Assembly (NCBI GenBank): GCA_036785325.1
Contig: JAXIVH010000080.1
Coordinates: forward strand, 386,071 to 450,070
Direction of reading: 5' to 3'
DNA length: 64,000 nt
Source: Urophycis tenuis
Taxonomy: Eukaryota > Chordata > Actinopteri > Gadiformes > Phycidae
Both the position numbers and the translations under genes were made by a program. The notes below the pieces were generated by a model. That model was given only the letters and a program-made list of their open reading frames with translations. It searched no databases and was not told the origin of the DNA. Positions 20,519 through 32,800 of this stretch are shown in pieces. Position 1 is the stretch's first letter. Every line of letters starts with the position of its first letter.

Positions 20519-23500
20519 ATTCAAGATTCAAGTATCTTTATTGTCAAATGTGCTACATGGCAGGCATATAGCACAGATGAAATTGCAGTCCTCTCAGACC
20601 TGCGTTGCAAAATAAACAATGGACAAACAAAGTAGACAACAGACATCGTACAGACAAACATAGAAACACAGAAACACAGAAAGTACAAGAAAAAAGTGAA
20701 AAAGTGAGGTAGTGCGTTCAGAAAAATAGTGCAATATATGTAAACAGTAAGAGACATTCTAAAGTGTCAGAGTTTGCAGTTTGTGAGTGGTGGTGGGAGG
20801 GTGATGGTCCGAGGTGGGTGCAAGGTTAAGAGTCTGGCAGGGGGGCAGAAGAGGGGGGGGGGGGAGGGGGCAGGGGCAGAGCAGGGAGGGAGTTGAGCCT
20901 CCGGACAGCCTGGTGAAAGAAGCTGTCCTTGAGCCTGCTGGTTCTGGCCCGGAGACTCCGCAGTCTCCTCCCCGATGGCAGAAGGCTGAAGATACTGTGG
21001 GATGGGTGGGTGGGGTCACCTGCAATCCTGATGGCTTTGCTGGTGAGGCGGGTGGTGTAAATGTCCAAGATGGGGGGGAGAGAGACACCGATGATCCTCT
21101 CAGCTGCTCTCACTATGCGCTGCAGTGTCTTGCGGCAGGACACGGTGCAGGCACCGTACCACACAGTGATGCAGCTGGTCAGGAGGCTCTCGATGGTGCC
21201 TCTGTAGAAGGTGTGCATGATGGTGGATGAGGCCCCAGCTCTTTTTAGTTTGCGGTGGAGGTACAGGCGTTGGTGGGCTTTTTTGGCCAGTGATGCGGTG
21301 TTATGGTTCCAGGACAGGTCTTCGGAGATGTGCACACCCAGGAACTTGGTGCTGCTCACCCTCTCCACTGTAGCATCGTTGATGACCAGTGGAGCATGCT
21401 GTGTGTGCATTCTCCTGAAGTCCACAACAATCTCCTTCGTCTTCTCCACATTCAGACGGAGATTGTTGTCCTTGCACCACGTAGCCAGCCTGTTCACCTC
21501 ACTCCTGTAGATTGTCTCATCGCCGTTGTTGATGAGACCCACCACAGTCGTGTCATCCGCAAACTTAATGAAGGTGTTGGAGCTGGATGTTGGTGTGCTG
21601 TCGTGGGTCAGCAGAGTGAAGAGGAGGGGGCTAAGCACACATCCTTGGGGGGGCCCCGTGTTTAGTGTGATGGTGCTGGAGGTGCTGCTGCCGACCCGAA
21701 CTGTCTGTGGTCTCCCCGTCAGGAAGTCCAACAGCCAGTTGCACAGGGAGGTGTTGAGTCCCAGCTGGTCCAGTTTGTGAATGAGCTGCTGGGGGATGAT
21801 TGTATTGAATGCTGAGCTGAAGTCGATGAACAGCATTCTGACATATGAGTCTTTGAATCCAGGTGGGTGAGGGCAGAGTGGAGGGCAGAGGAGATGGCAT
21901 CATCGGTCGAACGATTGGACCGATATGCAAACTGGAAGGGGTCCAGGGTGGGGGGGAGGGCAGACTTGATGTGGTGCATGACTAGCCGCTCGAAGCACTT
22001 CATGAGGATGGGAGTGAGTGCGACTGGGCGGTAGTCATTGTGGCAGGAGGGAGATGACTTTTTCGGCACCGGGATGATGGTGGTGGCTTTGAGGCATGTG
22101 GGGACAACAGCCTGGCTCAACGAGGTGTTGAAGATGTCTGTGAAGACACCTGTGAGCTCCTCAGCACAGTCCCTCAGTACACGACCCGGAATGTTGTCGG
22201 GACCAGAGGCTTTCCGCGGGTTTGTCCCTTTGAGGGATCGCCTCACGCTATCTGGAGATAGCGTCAACACCTGGTCGCTGGGAGAGGGTGGGGTCTTCTG
22301 TGCCGGGGTGCTGTTGTCTGCCTCAAAGCGGGCGAAGAAGTCGTTCAGCTCATTCAGCAGAGGGGTGGAGCTGTCGCAGGTCTGCGGAGAGGGCTTGTAG
22401 TCCGTTATGGATTGGATCCCTCGCCACAGGTTCCTGGTGTCTCTGCTGTTGCTGAAACGGTCGGCGATCCTCCTGGAGTACCGTCTCTTGGCCTTCCTGA
22501 TGCCGCGTGCCAGGTTGGCCCTGGCTGCCTTCAGGCCCACCTCGTCTCCAGCTCTGAAGGCGGTGTTCCGAGCCCTCAGGAGTCTGTAGACTTCCCCTGT
22601 CAGCCATGGCTTCTGGTTGGCCCGAATGCGGATGCTCTTGGTGACTGTGACGTCATCAATGCATTTCCGCATGTAGGAAGTGACGGTGTCCGTGTACTCC
22701 TGGAGGTCTGTAGTGTTGTTGTAGGTGGCTGCCCGTCTGAACATGCTCCAGTCGGTGATGAGGAAGCAGTCCTGGAGTGTCTCTGAAGACCCCTCAGGCC
22801 ACACGCGTACCTGCTTTGTTGTTGGTCTGATGACTTCGACCAGGGGTCTGTAAGCAGGCATTAATATAGTGGTGATGTGGTCTGAGGCTCCTAGGTGGGG
22901 CAGGGGGGGGGCTTTGTAGGCCCCTCTATGCGTGGTGTAAACATTGTCCAGGATATTATTGCCACGTGTGGGAAAGTTGATGTGTCCATGGAGTTGTGGA
23001 AACACGCTCTTGGGGTTTGCATGATTGAAATCCCCAGCCAGGATGAGGAAAGCATCAAGGTGGGCTGTCTGCTGCTCACTGATGTGCTGGTAGAGTTCAT
23101 ACAATGCCTCGCTCCTGTTGTTGTTGGAGCCAGGGGGATGTATATTGCTACCAGGAGTATGGCACTAAATTCCCTCGGCAGGTAGAATGGCCGGCATTTA
23201 ATGACCATAAACTCCACCAGTGTTGAGCAGTGTGTGCAAACCACAGCAGCGTCACGGCACCAGGCATCACTGATGTAAACACAGAGTCCCCCGCCGCGAG
23301 TCTTCCCCCCCTCGACGAGCACTCTGTCCGCCCGGTAGCATGCAAGCCCGGCCAGTTGAATGGCACAGTCCGGGACGCTGTCAGTGAGCCATGTTTCCGC
23401 AAAAACAAAGGCACAACAGTTACTCACGGTTTTGGTGGATGTCCGGAGTAGACGGATGTAATCCAGTTTATTATCCAGCGATCGTACGTTGGCCAGTACG

Positions 23501-23760
23501 ATCGTAGGGATAGCCGGCCGATGAGGGCTAGCCGCTAGCCTAGCTCGGATACCTCCGCGCTTGCCCCTCTTCTGCTTCCGCATATTCCGCTTGTGGCGCC
23601 TCCACTGGCGGCTGGTTGCAGGAGTGGGGGTCGGTGATTGAGCAGGCCGCTGGAGCAGATCGCAGTCGCGTAGTAACCTGTGGTTACAGCGACTGCTGGG
23701 TGGAGCTCAGAGAGTCGCCAAGTGGCTCACCCGAAAAACCTATAGAAGCCCTGACACATC
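20519..23760 (-). mobile_element. CR1/L2/Rex-like LINE (LINE B), near-complete ORF with frameshifts
   Basis: The - strand encodes an endonuclease (22891-23583: PTIVLANVRSLDNKLDYIRL, FAETWLTD, GGGLCVYI), then a frameshift near 23105. Frame 21719-23104 holds the endonuclease end (LAGDFNHANP, GASDH) and the reverse transcriptase start (GPDNIPGRVL, NDYRPVALTPILMKCFERL). After a second, one-base frameshift near 21850, frame 20826-21836 holds FIDFSSAFNTI, GPPQGCVLSPLLF, the catalytic FADDTTV and the thumb (LGVHISEDLSW). The 3' end carries a GATTCAAGATTCAAG tandem tail on the + strand at 20519. With two frameshifts it is probably inactive, but it is the best preserved element here. The 5' border is approximate. 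Confidence 0.9.
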
Positions 23761-24548
23761 ACTCTCTACCTCTCTCTTTCTCTAAGTGTCTGCCGCAATT
23801 TATTGGTTGTCCCTTTGGTCTGCACCATAGAACTTTCCATACGGTTCCATGCATTCACACTGGACACAGTTATCAGCATGCAAGCTTACCCTTTTTGTTG
23901 CAGCCTGAGAGCTTGGTGATAACAAAGTAAACTCCATTTTGTTTTTACAGAATAGAGCATATAATATATGCTAAATATTATAATATATGATAACATATGA
24001 TAAAGTTTGCTTTGAGACTCGACTTTGAGACATCCTTAAAAATATTTGGGTTTGCTCTAACCCGACCGACCCTGTCAATTTAGGACCGACCCAATATACA
24101 TGTATATATATATTTTTTTCACTTTTAGTGCGACCGACTTGCAGGTTGTAAACTTGCATTAAGACCGACGTTTTTTTTTTTACTTTTCACACAACGAATG
24201 CAAATACAATAAAAACCTTTTGATAATGTTTTAGTAAGTTTTACAAATATGAATTGCCTACATACCCATGTAGGCTATGTTCTTTCTTTTATATTTGCTT
24301 AATTTAATCAATGGTTCACGCTTGTCTGTTATGATGGCTGCGGCTGCAGTAAAGAAAATGTTCGCGGTCGCTATTCAAAGTTATACAGGTTCAGGCACCG
24401 TAGCAATACATTTAAAAAATGCATTGAAATAGCTCGACAATGCTATACAGTGACACAAAGTTCTGGAAGACCTCTGCCCAGATCTTTACCCATACGTTCT
24501 CCCCTCAAGACTTGTCAGCATTCGACACTGGTCGTGTCGAATGATGTC
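23761..24548. other. Mucin intron 1, last part; no recognised gene
   Basis: AT-rich. Repeated GACCGACC motifs at 24060-24180 may belong to the unclassified repeat whose other end is at 24549-24697. A 10-bp-arm hairpin (CATTCGACAC with GTGTCGAATG) sits at 24519-24543. No exon is supported. Confidence 0.4.
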
Positions 24549-24697
24549 AAGGAGACCACTAAACTTTTACGGGTTGGAGACAAGTCATTGACGTCACGAT
24601 ATGAAAGTTTGTTTAAATTCATAACGACGTATTCACTATGACCGAAATTGTACTTTTTTTTTTTACTTTGAATTTAGAAAAAAACAATAGACCAACC
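24549..24697 (-). repeat. Unclassified dispersed repeat, copy 2 (inverted)
   Basis: Reverse complement of the 9081-9222 segment, with the same order of blocks including the TGACGTCA core. See copy 1. Confidence 0.7.
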
Positions 24698-24907
24698 AAA
24701 GGACCCTTTTTTTTGGTTGTTACTGCAAACAGAAATATTTTGAAGAATGGCCTCATTTGTTTTCCTGGTATGCTTATATCGTCCCATTTATATTCCAGAC
24801 GATAACTGTAACTATGGATGGGGATTAAGCTTTCTAATTCTAAAATAATAAGAATTCTTAGTTGTCATTATTGTTTTTAATAGAAGTTTTAATAGTAATG
24901 TTATCAT

Positions 24908-24947
24908 AAGATAAGATATTCCTTTATTAATCCCCCTTAGGAGAAAT
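24908..24947 (-). mobile_element. 40-bp LINE/SINE 3' tail close to the exon 2 acceptor
   Basis: AAGATAAG, then TATTCCTTTATTAATCCCCC and TTAGGAGAAAT, nearly identical to 5933-5975, is a very short retroposon 3' end in - orientation. It ends about 63 bp before the mucin exon 2 splice acceptor. Confidence 0.6.
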
Positions 24948-25010
24948 GTTGGAAATATCATTACAATATACAAAAATACAAATGTAATGCAGAGATTTTG
25001 TTTTGAACAG

Positions 25011-26880
25011 GGACTTCAACTACTCAATCTGCAGGTCGACCTTCAACAGCTGGACCAGGAACTAGTTATCCAATGGCTCCAACATCAACAGGGGTACCCC
25101 AATCTAAAGATCCCACTTATACAGCTGAACCTGAGACTACTCAATCAACAGACCCATCTTCAACAGCTCAACCTGAGACTACTCCATCTAGAGGTCAAAC
25201 TTCAACAGCAGGCCCTGAGACTACTCAATCGACAGATCCAACTTCAACAGCTAAACCGGTTTCTACTCAATCTAAAGATCCAACTTCAACAGCTGAAACT
25301 GAAACAAGTAAATCTACAGATCCAACTTCAACTGCTGAACCTGAAAATACTCAATCGACAGGTCAAACTTCAACAGCTGAACCTGAGACTACTCAATCTA
25401 CAGACCAAACTTCAACAGCTGAATCTGAGACTACTCGATCTACAAGTCAAACCTCAACAGCTGAGCGTGAGACTACTCCATCTACAGGTCAAACTTCAAC
25501 AGCTGAAACTGAGACTTCTCAATCAACAGATCCAACTTCACCAGCTGAACCTGAGACCACTCAATTGACAGATTCAACTTCAACAGCTGAACCTGAGACT
25601 ACTCCATCTACAGGTCAAGCTTCAACAGCTGAACCTGAGACTACTCAATCTGCAGACGCAACTTCAACAGCTGAAACTAGGACTAATCCATCTACAGGTC
25701 TAACTTCAATAGCTGCACCAATGACAAGTAAATCTACAGATCCGACTTCGACAGCTGATCCGATTACGACTCAATCCACAAATCCAACTTCAATTGCTGA
25801 ACCTGAGACGACTCAGTCTACAGGTCCAACTTCAACAGCTGAACCTGAGACTACTCAATTGACAGATCCAACTTCGACAGCTGAACCTGAGACAACTCCA
25901 TCTACAAGTCAAACCTCAACAGCTGAGCCTGAGACTACTCCATCTACAGGTCAAACTTCAACAGCTGAACCTGAGACATCTCAATCGACTCCAACTTCAC
26001 CAGCTGAACCTGAGACCACTCAATCGACAGATCCAACTTCAACAGCTGAACCTGAGACTACTCCATCTACAGGTCTAACTTCAACAGCTGCACCAATTAC
26101 AAGTCAATCCACAGACCCAACTTCCACAGCTGATCCGATTACGACTCAATCCACAGATCCAAATACAACTGCTGAACCTGAGACTACTCAATTGACAAAT
26201 CCAACTTCAACAGCTGAACCTGAGACAACTCTACCTACAAGTCAAACCTCAACAGCTGAGCCTGAGACGACACCGTCTACAGGTCAAACTTCAAAAGCTG
26301 AAGCGGAGACTACTCAATCTACCGACCCAACTTCAACAATTGAACCTGAGACAACTCCATCTACAGGTCTAACTTCAACAGCTGAACCTGAGACTACTCA
26401 ATCTGCAGACCAAACATCAACAGCTGAAACTGAGACTGCTCAATCTTCAGGTCTGACTTCAACAGCTGAACCAGAGACTACTCAATTTACAGACCCAACT
26501 TCAACAGCTGATCCAATTACAACTCAATCCACAGATCCAACTTCAACAGCTGACCCTGACACTACTCCATCTACAGGTAAAACATCAACAGCTGAAAGTG
26601 AGACAACTCAATCTATAGACCAAACTTCAACAGCTGAGGCTGAGATTTCTCAATCTACAGACCCAACTTCAACAGCTGAAGCTGAGACTACTCAATCTAC
26701 AGATCCAACTTCAACAGCTAAACCTGAGACTACTCAATCGACAGACCAAACTTCAACAGCTGAACCAATTACGACTCAATCTTCAGCTCCAACTTCAACA
26801 GCTGAACCTGAGACTACTCCATCTACAGGTCAAACGTCAACAGCTGAATTTGAGACTACTCAATCTACAGGTCAAACATC
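25011..26880 (+). repeat. 5' edge of mucin array: divergent 42-bp units
   Basis: About 44 units of 42 bp with many private substitutions (TSPAEP, TSIAAP, TYTAEP, TSKAEA variants) and one 12-residue unit (STPTSP, lacking DP). No long higher-order copy is evident. Such divergence is expected at the edge of an array homogenised by unequal exchange. Confidence 0.85.
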
Positions 26881-29800
26881 AACAGCTAAACCTGAGACTA
26901 CTCAATCGACAGATCATACTTCAACAGCTGATACAATTACGACTCAATCTACAGATACAACTTCAACAGCTAAACCTGAGACTACTCCATCTCCAGGTCA
27001 AACTTCAACAGCTCAACCTGAGCCTACTCAATCTACAGACCCAACTTCAACAGCTGAATTTGAGACTACTCCATCTCCAGGTCAAACATCAACAGCTGAA
27101 CAAGAGACTACTCAAACCACAGATCCGACATCAACTGCTGAACCTGAGAAGACTCAGTCTACAAATCCAACTTCAACAGCTGAGGCTGAGACTACTCGAT
27201 CTAGCGACCCAACTTCAACAGTTGAACCTGAGACTACTCAATCGACAGATCCAACTTCAACAGCTGAAACAATTACAACTCAATCTACAGATGCAACTTC
27301 AACAGCTAAACCTGAGACTACTCCATCTCCAGGTCAAACTTCAACAGCTGAACCTGAGACAACTCCATCTCCAGGTCAAACTTCAACAGCTGAACCTGAG
27401 ACTTCTCAATCTACAGACCCAACTTCAACAACTAAACCTGAGACTACTCAATCGACAGACCCAACTTCAACAGCTGAACCGATTACGACTCAATCTTCAG
27501 TTCCAACTTCAACAGCTGAACCTGAGACTACTCAATCTACAGACCCAACTTCAACAGCTGAACCTGAGACTACTCAATCTACAGACCCAACTTCAACAGC
27601 TGATACTAAGACTACTCATTCTATAGATCCAACTTCAACATCTGAACCTGAGACTACTACATCTACAGGTCAAACGTCAACAGCTGATATTGAGACCACT
27701 CAATCTATAGAACAAACTTCAACAGCTGAACCTGAGACTACTCAATCTACAGATCCATCTTCAACAGCTGAACCAGAGATTACTCATTCTACAGACCCAA
27801 CTTCAACTGCTGAACCTGACACTACTCCATCTACAGGTCAAACGTCAACAGCTGCAACTGAGACTACTCAATCAATAGACCAAACTTCGACAGCTGAATC
27901 AATTACGACTCAATCTACAGATTCAACTTCAACAGCTAAACCTGAGACTACTCTATCTCCAGGTCAAACATCAACAGCTGAACTTGAGACTACTCAATCT
28001 ACAGATCCATCTTCAACGGCTGAACCAGAGACTACTCATTCTACAGACCCAACTTCAACAGCTGAACCTGAGACTACTCCATCTACAGGTCAAACATCAA
28101 CAGCTAAACCTGAGACTACTCAATCGACAGATCCAACTTCAACAGCTGATACAATTACGACTCAATCTACAGATACAACTTCAACAGCTAAACCTGAGAC
28201 TACTCCATCTCCAGGTCAAACTTCAACAGCTCAACCTGAGCCTACTCAATCTACAGACCCAACTTCAACAGCTGAACCTGAGACTACTCCATCTCCAGGT
28301 CAAACATCAACAGCTGAACAAGAGACTACTCAAACCACAGATCCGACATCAACTGCTGAACCTGAGAAGACTCAGTCTACAAATCCAACTTCAACAGCTG
28401 AGGCTGAGACTACTCGATCTAGCGACCCAACTTCAACAGTTGAACCTGAGACTACTCAATCGACAGATCCAACTTCAACAGCTGAAACAATTACAACTCA
28501 ATCTACAGATGCAACTTCAACAGCTAAACCTGAGACTACTCCATCTCCAGGTCAAACTTCAACAGCTGAACCTGAGACAACTCCATCTCCAGGTCAAACT
28601 TCAACAGCTGAACCTGAGACTTCTCAATCTACAGACCCAACTTCAACAACTAAACCTGAGACTACTCAATCGACAGACCCAACTTCAACAGCTGAACCGA
28701 TTACGACTCAATCTTCAGTTCCAACTTCAACAGCTGAACCTGAGACTACTCAATCTACAGACCCAACTTCAACAGCTGAACCTGAGACTACTCAATCTAC
28801 AGACCCAACTTCAACAGCTGATACTGAGACTACTCATTCTATAGATCCAACTTCAACATCTGAACCTGAGACTACTACATCTACAGGTCAAACGTCAACA
28901 GCTGATATTGAGACCACTCAATCTATAGAACAAACTTCAACAGCTGAACCTGAGACTACTCAATCTACAGATCCATCTTCAACAGCTGAACCAGAGATTA
29001 CTCATTCTACAGACCCAACTTCAACTGCTGAACCTGACACTACTCCATCTACAGGTCAAACGTCAACAGCTGCAACTGAGACTACTCAATCAATAGACCA
29101 AACTTCGACAGCTGAATCAATTACGACTCAATCTACAGATGCAACTTCAACAGCTAAACCTGAGACTACTCTATCTCCAGGTCAAACATCAACAGCTGAA
29201 CCAGAGACTACTCAATCCACAGATCCAACTTCAACTGCTGAACCTGAGACGACTCAGTCTACAAATCCAACTTCAACAGCTGAGGCTGAGACTACTCGAT
29301 CTAGCGACCCAACTTCAACAGTTGAACCTGAGACTACTCCATCTCCAGGTCAAACTTCAACAGCTGAAACAATTACAACTCAACCTACAGATGCAACTTC
29401 AACAGCTAAACCTGAGACTACTCCATCTCCAGGTCAAACCTCAACAGCTGAACCTGAGACTTCTCGATCTACAGACCCAACTTCAACAACTAAACCTGAG
29501 ACTACTCAATCGACTGACCCAACTTCAACAGCTGAACCGATTACGACTCAATCTTCAGCTCCAACTTCAACAGCTGAACCTGAGACTACTCAATCTATAG
29601 AACAAACTTCAACAGCTGAACCTGAGACTACTCAATCTACAGATCCATCTTCAACAGCTGAACCAGAGACTACTCATTCTACAGACCCAACTTCAACAGC
29701 TGAACCTGAGACTACTCCATCTACAGGTCAAACGTCAACAGCTGATATTGAGACCACTCAATCTATAGAACAAACTTCAACAGCTGAACCTGAGACTACT

Positions 29801-32800
29801 CAATCTACAGATCCATCTTCAACAGCTGAACCAGAGATTACTCATTCTACAGACCCAATTTCAACTGCTGAACCTGACACTACTCCATCTACAGGTCAAA
29901 CGTCAACAGCTGCAACTGAGACTACTCAATCAATAGAACAAACTTCGACAACTGAATCAATTACGACTCAATCTACAGAATCAACTTCAACATCTAAACC
30001 TGAGACTACTCTATCTCCAGGTCAAACATCAACAGCTGAACCAGAGACTACTCAATCCACAGATCCAACTTCAACTGCTGAACCTGAGACGACTCAGTCT
30101 ACAAATCCAACTTCAACAGCTGAGGCTGAGACTACTCGATCTAGCGACCCAACTTCAACAGTTGAACCTGAGACTACTCAATCGACAGATCCAACTTCAA
30201 CAGCTGAAACAAGTACAACTCAATCTACAGATTCAACTTCAACAGCTAAACCTGAGACTACTCCATCTCCAGGTCAAACTTCAACAGCTGAACCTGAGAC
30301 TTCTCAATCTACAGAACCAACTTCAACAACTAAACCTGAGACTACTCAATCGACAGACCCAACTTCAACAGCTGAACCGATTACGACTCAATCTTCAGCT
30401 CCAACTTCAACAGCTGATACTGAGACTACTCATTCTACAGATCCAACTTCAACAGCTGAACCTGACACTACTCCATCTACAGGTCAAACTTCAACAGCTG
30501 AATCTGACACTACTCGATCTAGCGACCCAACTTCAACAGTTGAACCTGAGACTACTCAATCGACAGATCCAACTTCAACGGCTGAAACAAGTACAACTCA
30601 ATCTACAGATTCAACTTCAACAGCTGAACCTCAGACTACTCAATCTACAGACCCAACTTCAACAGCTGATACTGAGACTACTCATTCTACAGATCCAACT
30701 TCAACAGCTGAACCTGAGACTACTCCATCTACAGCTCAAACGTCAACAGCTGAATTTGAGACTACTCAATCTATAGAACAAACTTCAACAGCTGAACCTG
30801 AGACTACTCAATCTACAGATCCATCGTCAACAGCTGAACCAGAGACTACTCATTCTACAGACCCAACTTCAACAGCTGAACCTGACACTACTCCATCTAC
30901 AGGTCAAACGTCAACAGCTGAAACTGAGACTACTCAATCAATAGACCAAACTTCGACAGCTGAATCAATTACGACTCAATCTACAGATTCAACTTCATCA
31001 GCTAAACCTGAGACTACTCCATCTCCAGGTCAAACAACAACAGCTGAACCAGAGACTACTCAATCCACAGATCCAACTTCAACTGCTGAACCTGACACTA
31101 CTTCATCTACGGGTCAAACTTCAACAGCTGAATCTGACACTACTCAATCTGCAGACCCCACTTCAACAGCTGAATCAATTACGACTCAATCTACAGATTC
31201 AACTTCAACAGCTAAACCTGAGACTACTCCATCTCCAGGTCAAACATCAACAGCTGAACCAGAGACTACTCAATCCACAGATCCAACATCAACTGCTGAA
31301 CCTGAGACGACTCAGTCTACAAATCCAACTACAACAGCTGAGGCTGAGACTACTCGATCTAGCGACCCAACTTCAACAGTTGAACCTGAGACTACTCAAT
31401 CGACAGATCCAACTTCAACAGCTGAAGCAATTACAACTCATTCTACAGACCCAACTTCAACAGCTGAACCTGACACTACTCCATCTACAGGTCAAACGTC
31501 AACAGCTGCAACTGAGACTACTCAATCAATAGACCAAACTTCGACAGCTGAATCAATTACGACTCAATCTACAGATTCAACTTCAACAGCTAAACCTGAG
31601 ACTACTCTATCTCCAGGTCAAACATCAACAGCTGAACCAGAGACTACTCAATCCACAGATCCAACTTCAACTGCTGAACCTGAGACGACTCAGTCTACAA
31701 ATCCAACTTCAACAGCTGAGGCTGAGACTACTCGATCTAGCGACCCAACTTCAACAGTTGAACCTGAGACTACTCAATCGACAGATCCAACTTCAACAGC
31801 TGAAACAAGTACAACTCAATCTACAGATTCAACTTCAACAGCTAAACCTGAGACTACTCCATCTCCAGGTCAAACTTCAACAGCTGAACCTGAGACTTCT
31901 AAATCTACAGACCCAACTTCAACAACTAAACCTGAGACTACTCAATCGACAGACCCAACTTCAACAGCTGAACCGATTACGACTCAATCTTCAGCTCCAA
32001 CTTCAACAGCTGATACTGAGACTACTCATTCTACAGATCCAACTTCAACAGCTGAACCTGACACTACTCCATCTACAGGTCAAACTTCAACAGCTGAATC
32101 TGACACTACTCAATCTGCAGACCCCACTTCAACAGCTGAATCAATTGCGACTCAATCTACAGATTCAACTTCAACAGCTAAACCTGAGACTACTCCATCT
32201 TCAGGTCAAACATCAACAGCTGGACCAGAGACTACTCAATCAATAGACCAAACTTCGACAGCTGAATCAAGTACGACTCAATCTACAGATTCAACTTCAA
32301 CAGCTAAACCTGAGACTACTCCATCTCCAGGTCAAACATCAACAGCTGAACCAGAGACTACTCAATCCACAGATCCAACTTCAACTGCTGAACCTGAGAC
32401 GACTCAATCGACAGATCCAACTTCAACAGCTGAACCTGAGACTACTCAATCGACAGATCCAACTTCAACAGCTGAAACAAGTACAACTCAATCTACAGAT
32501 TCAACTTCAACAGCTAAACCTGAGACTACTCCATCTCCAGGTCAAACTTCAACAGCTGAACCTGAGACTTCTAAATCTACAGACCCAACTTCAACAACTA
32601 AACCTGAGACTACTCAATCGACAGACCCAACTTCAACAGCTGAACCGATTACGACTCAATCTTCAGCTCCAACTTCAACAGCTGATACTGAGACTACTCA
32701 TTCTACAGACCCAACTTCAACAGCTGAACCTGACACTACTCCATCTACAGGTCAAACGTCAACAGCTGCAACTGAGACTACTCAATCAATAGACCAAACT

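Noticed and set aside
20814..23451. Several + strand open frames of 70-138 codons
   Set aside because: They are antisense to the LINE B coding region, whose - strand frames carry conserved endonuclease and reverse-transcriptase motifs.
9170..24600. CRE sites (TGACGTCA) as mucin intronic enhancers
   Set aside because: Two of the three occurrences belong to the dispersed repeat and the third is isolated, so sequence alone gives no support for a regulatory role.
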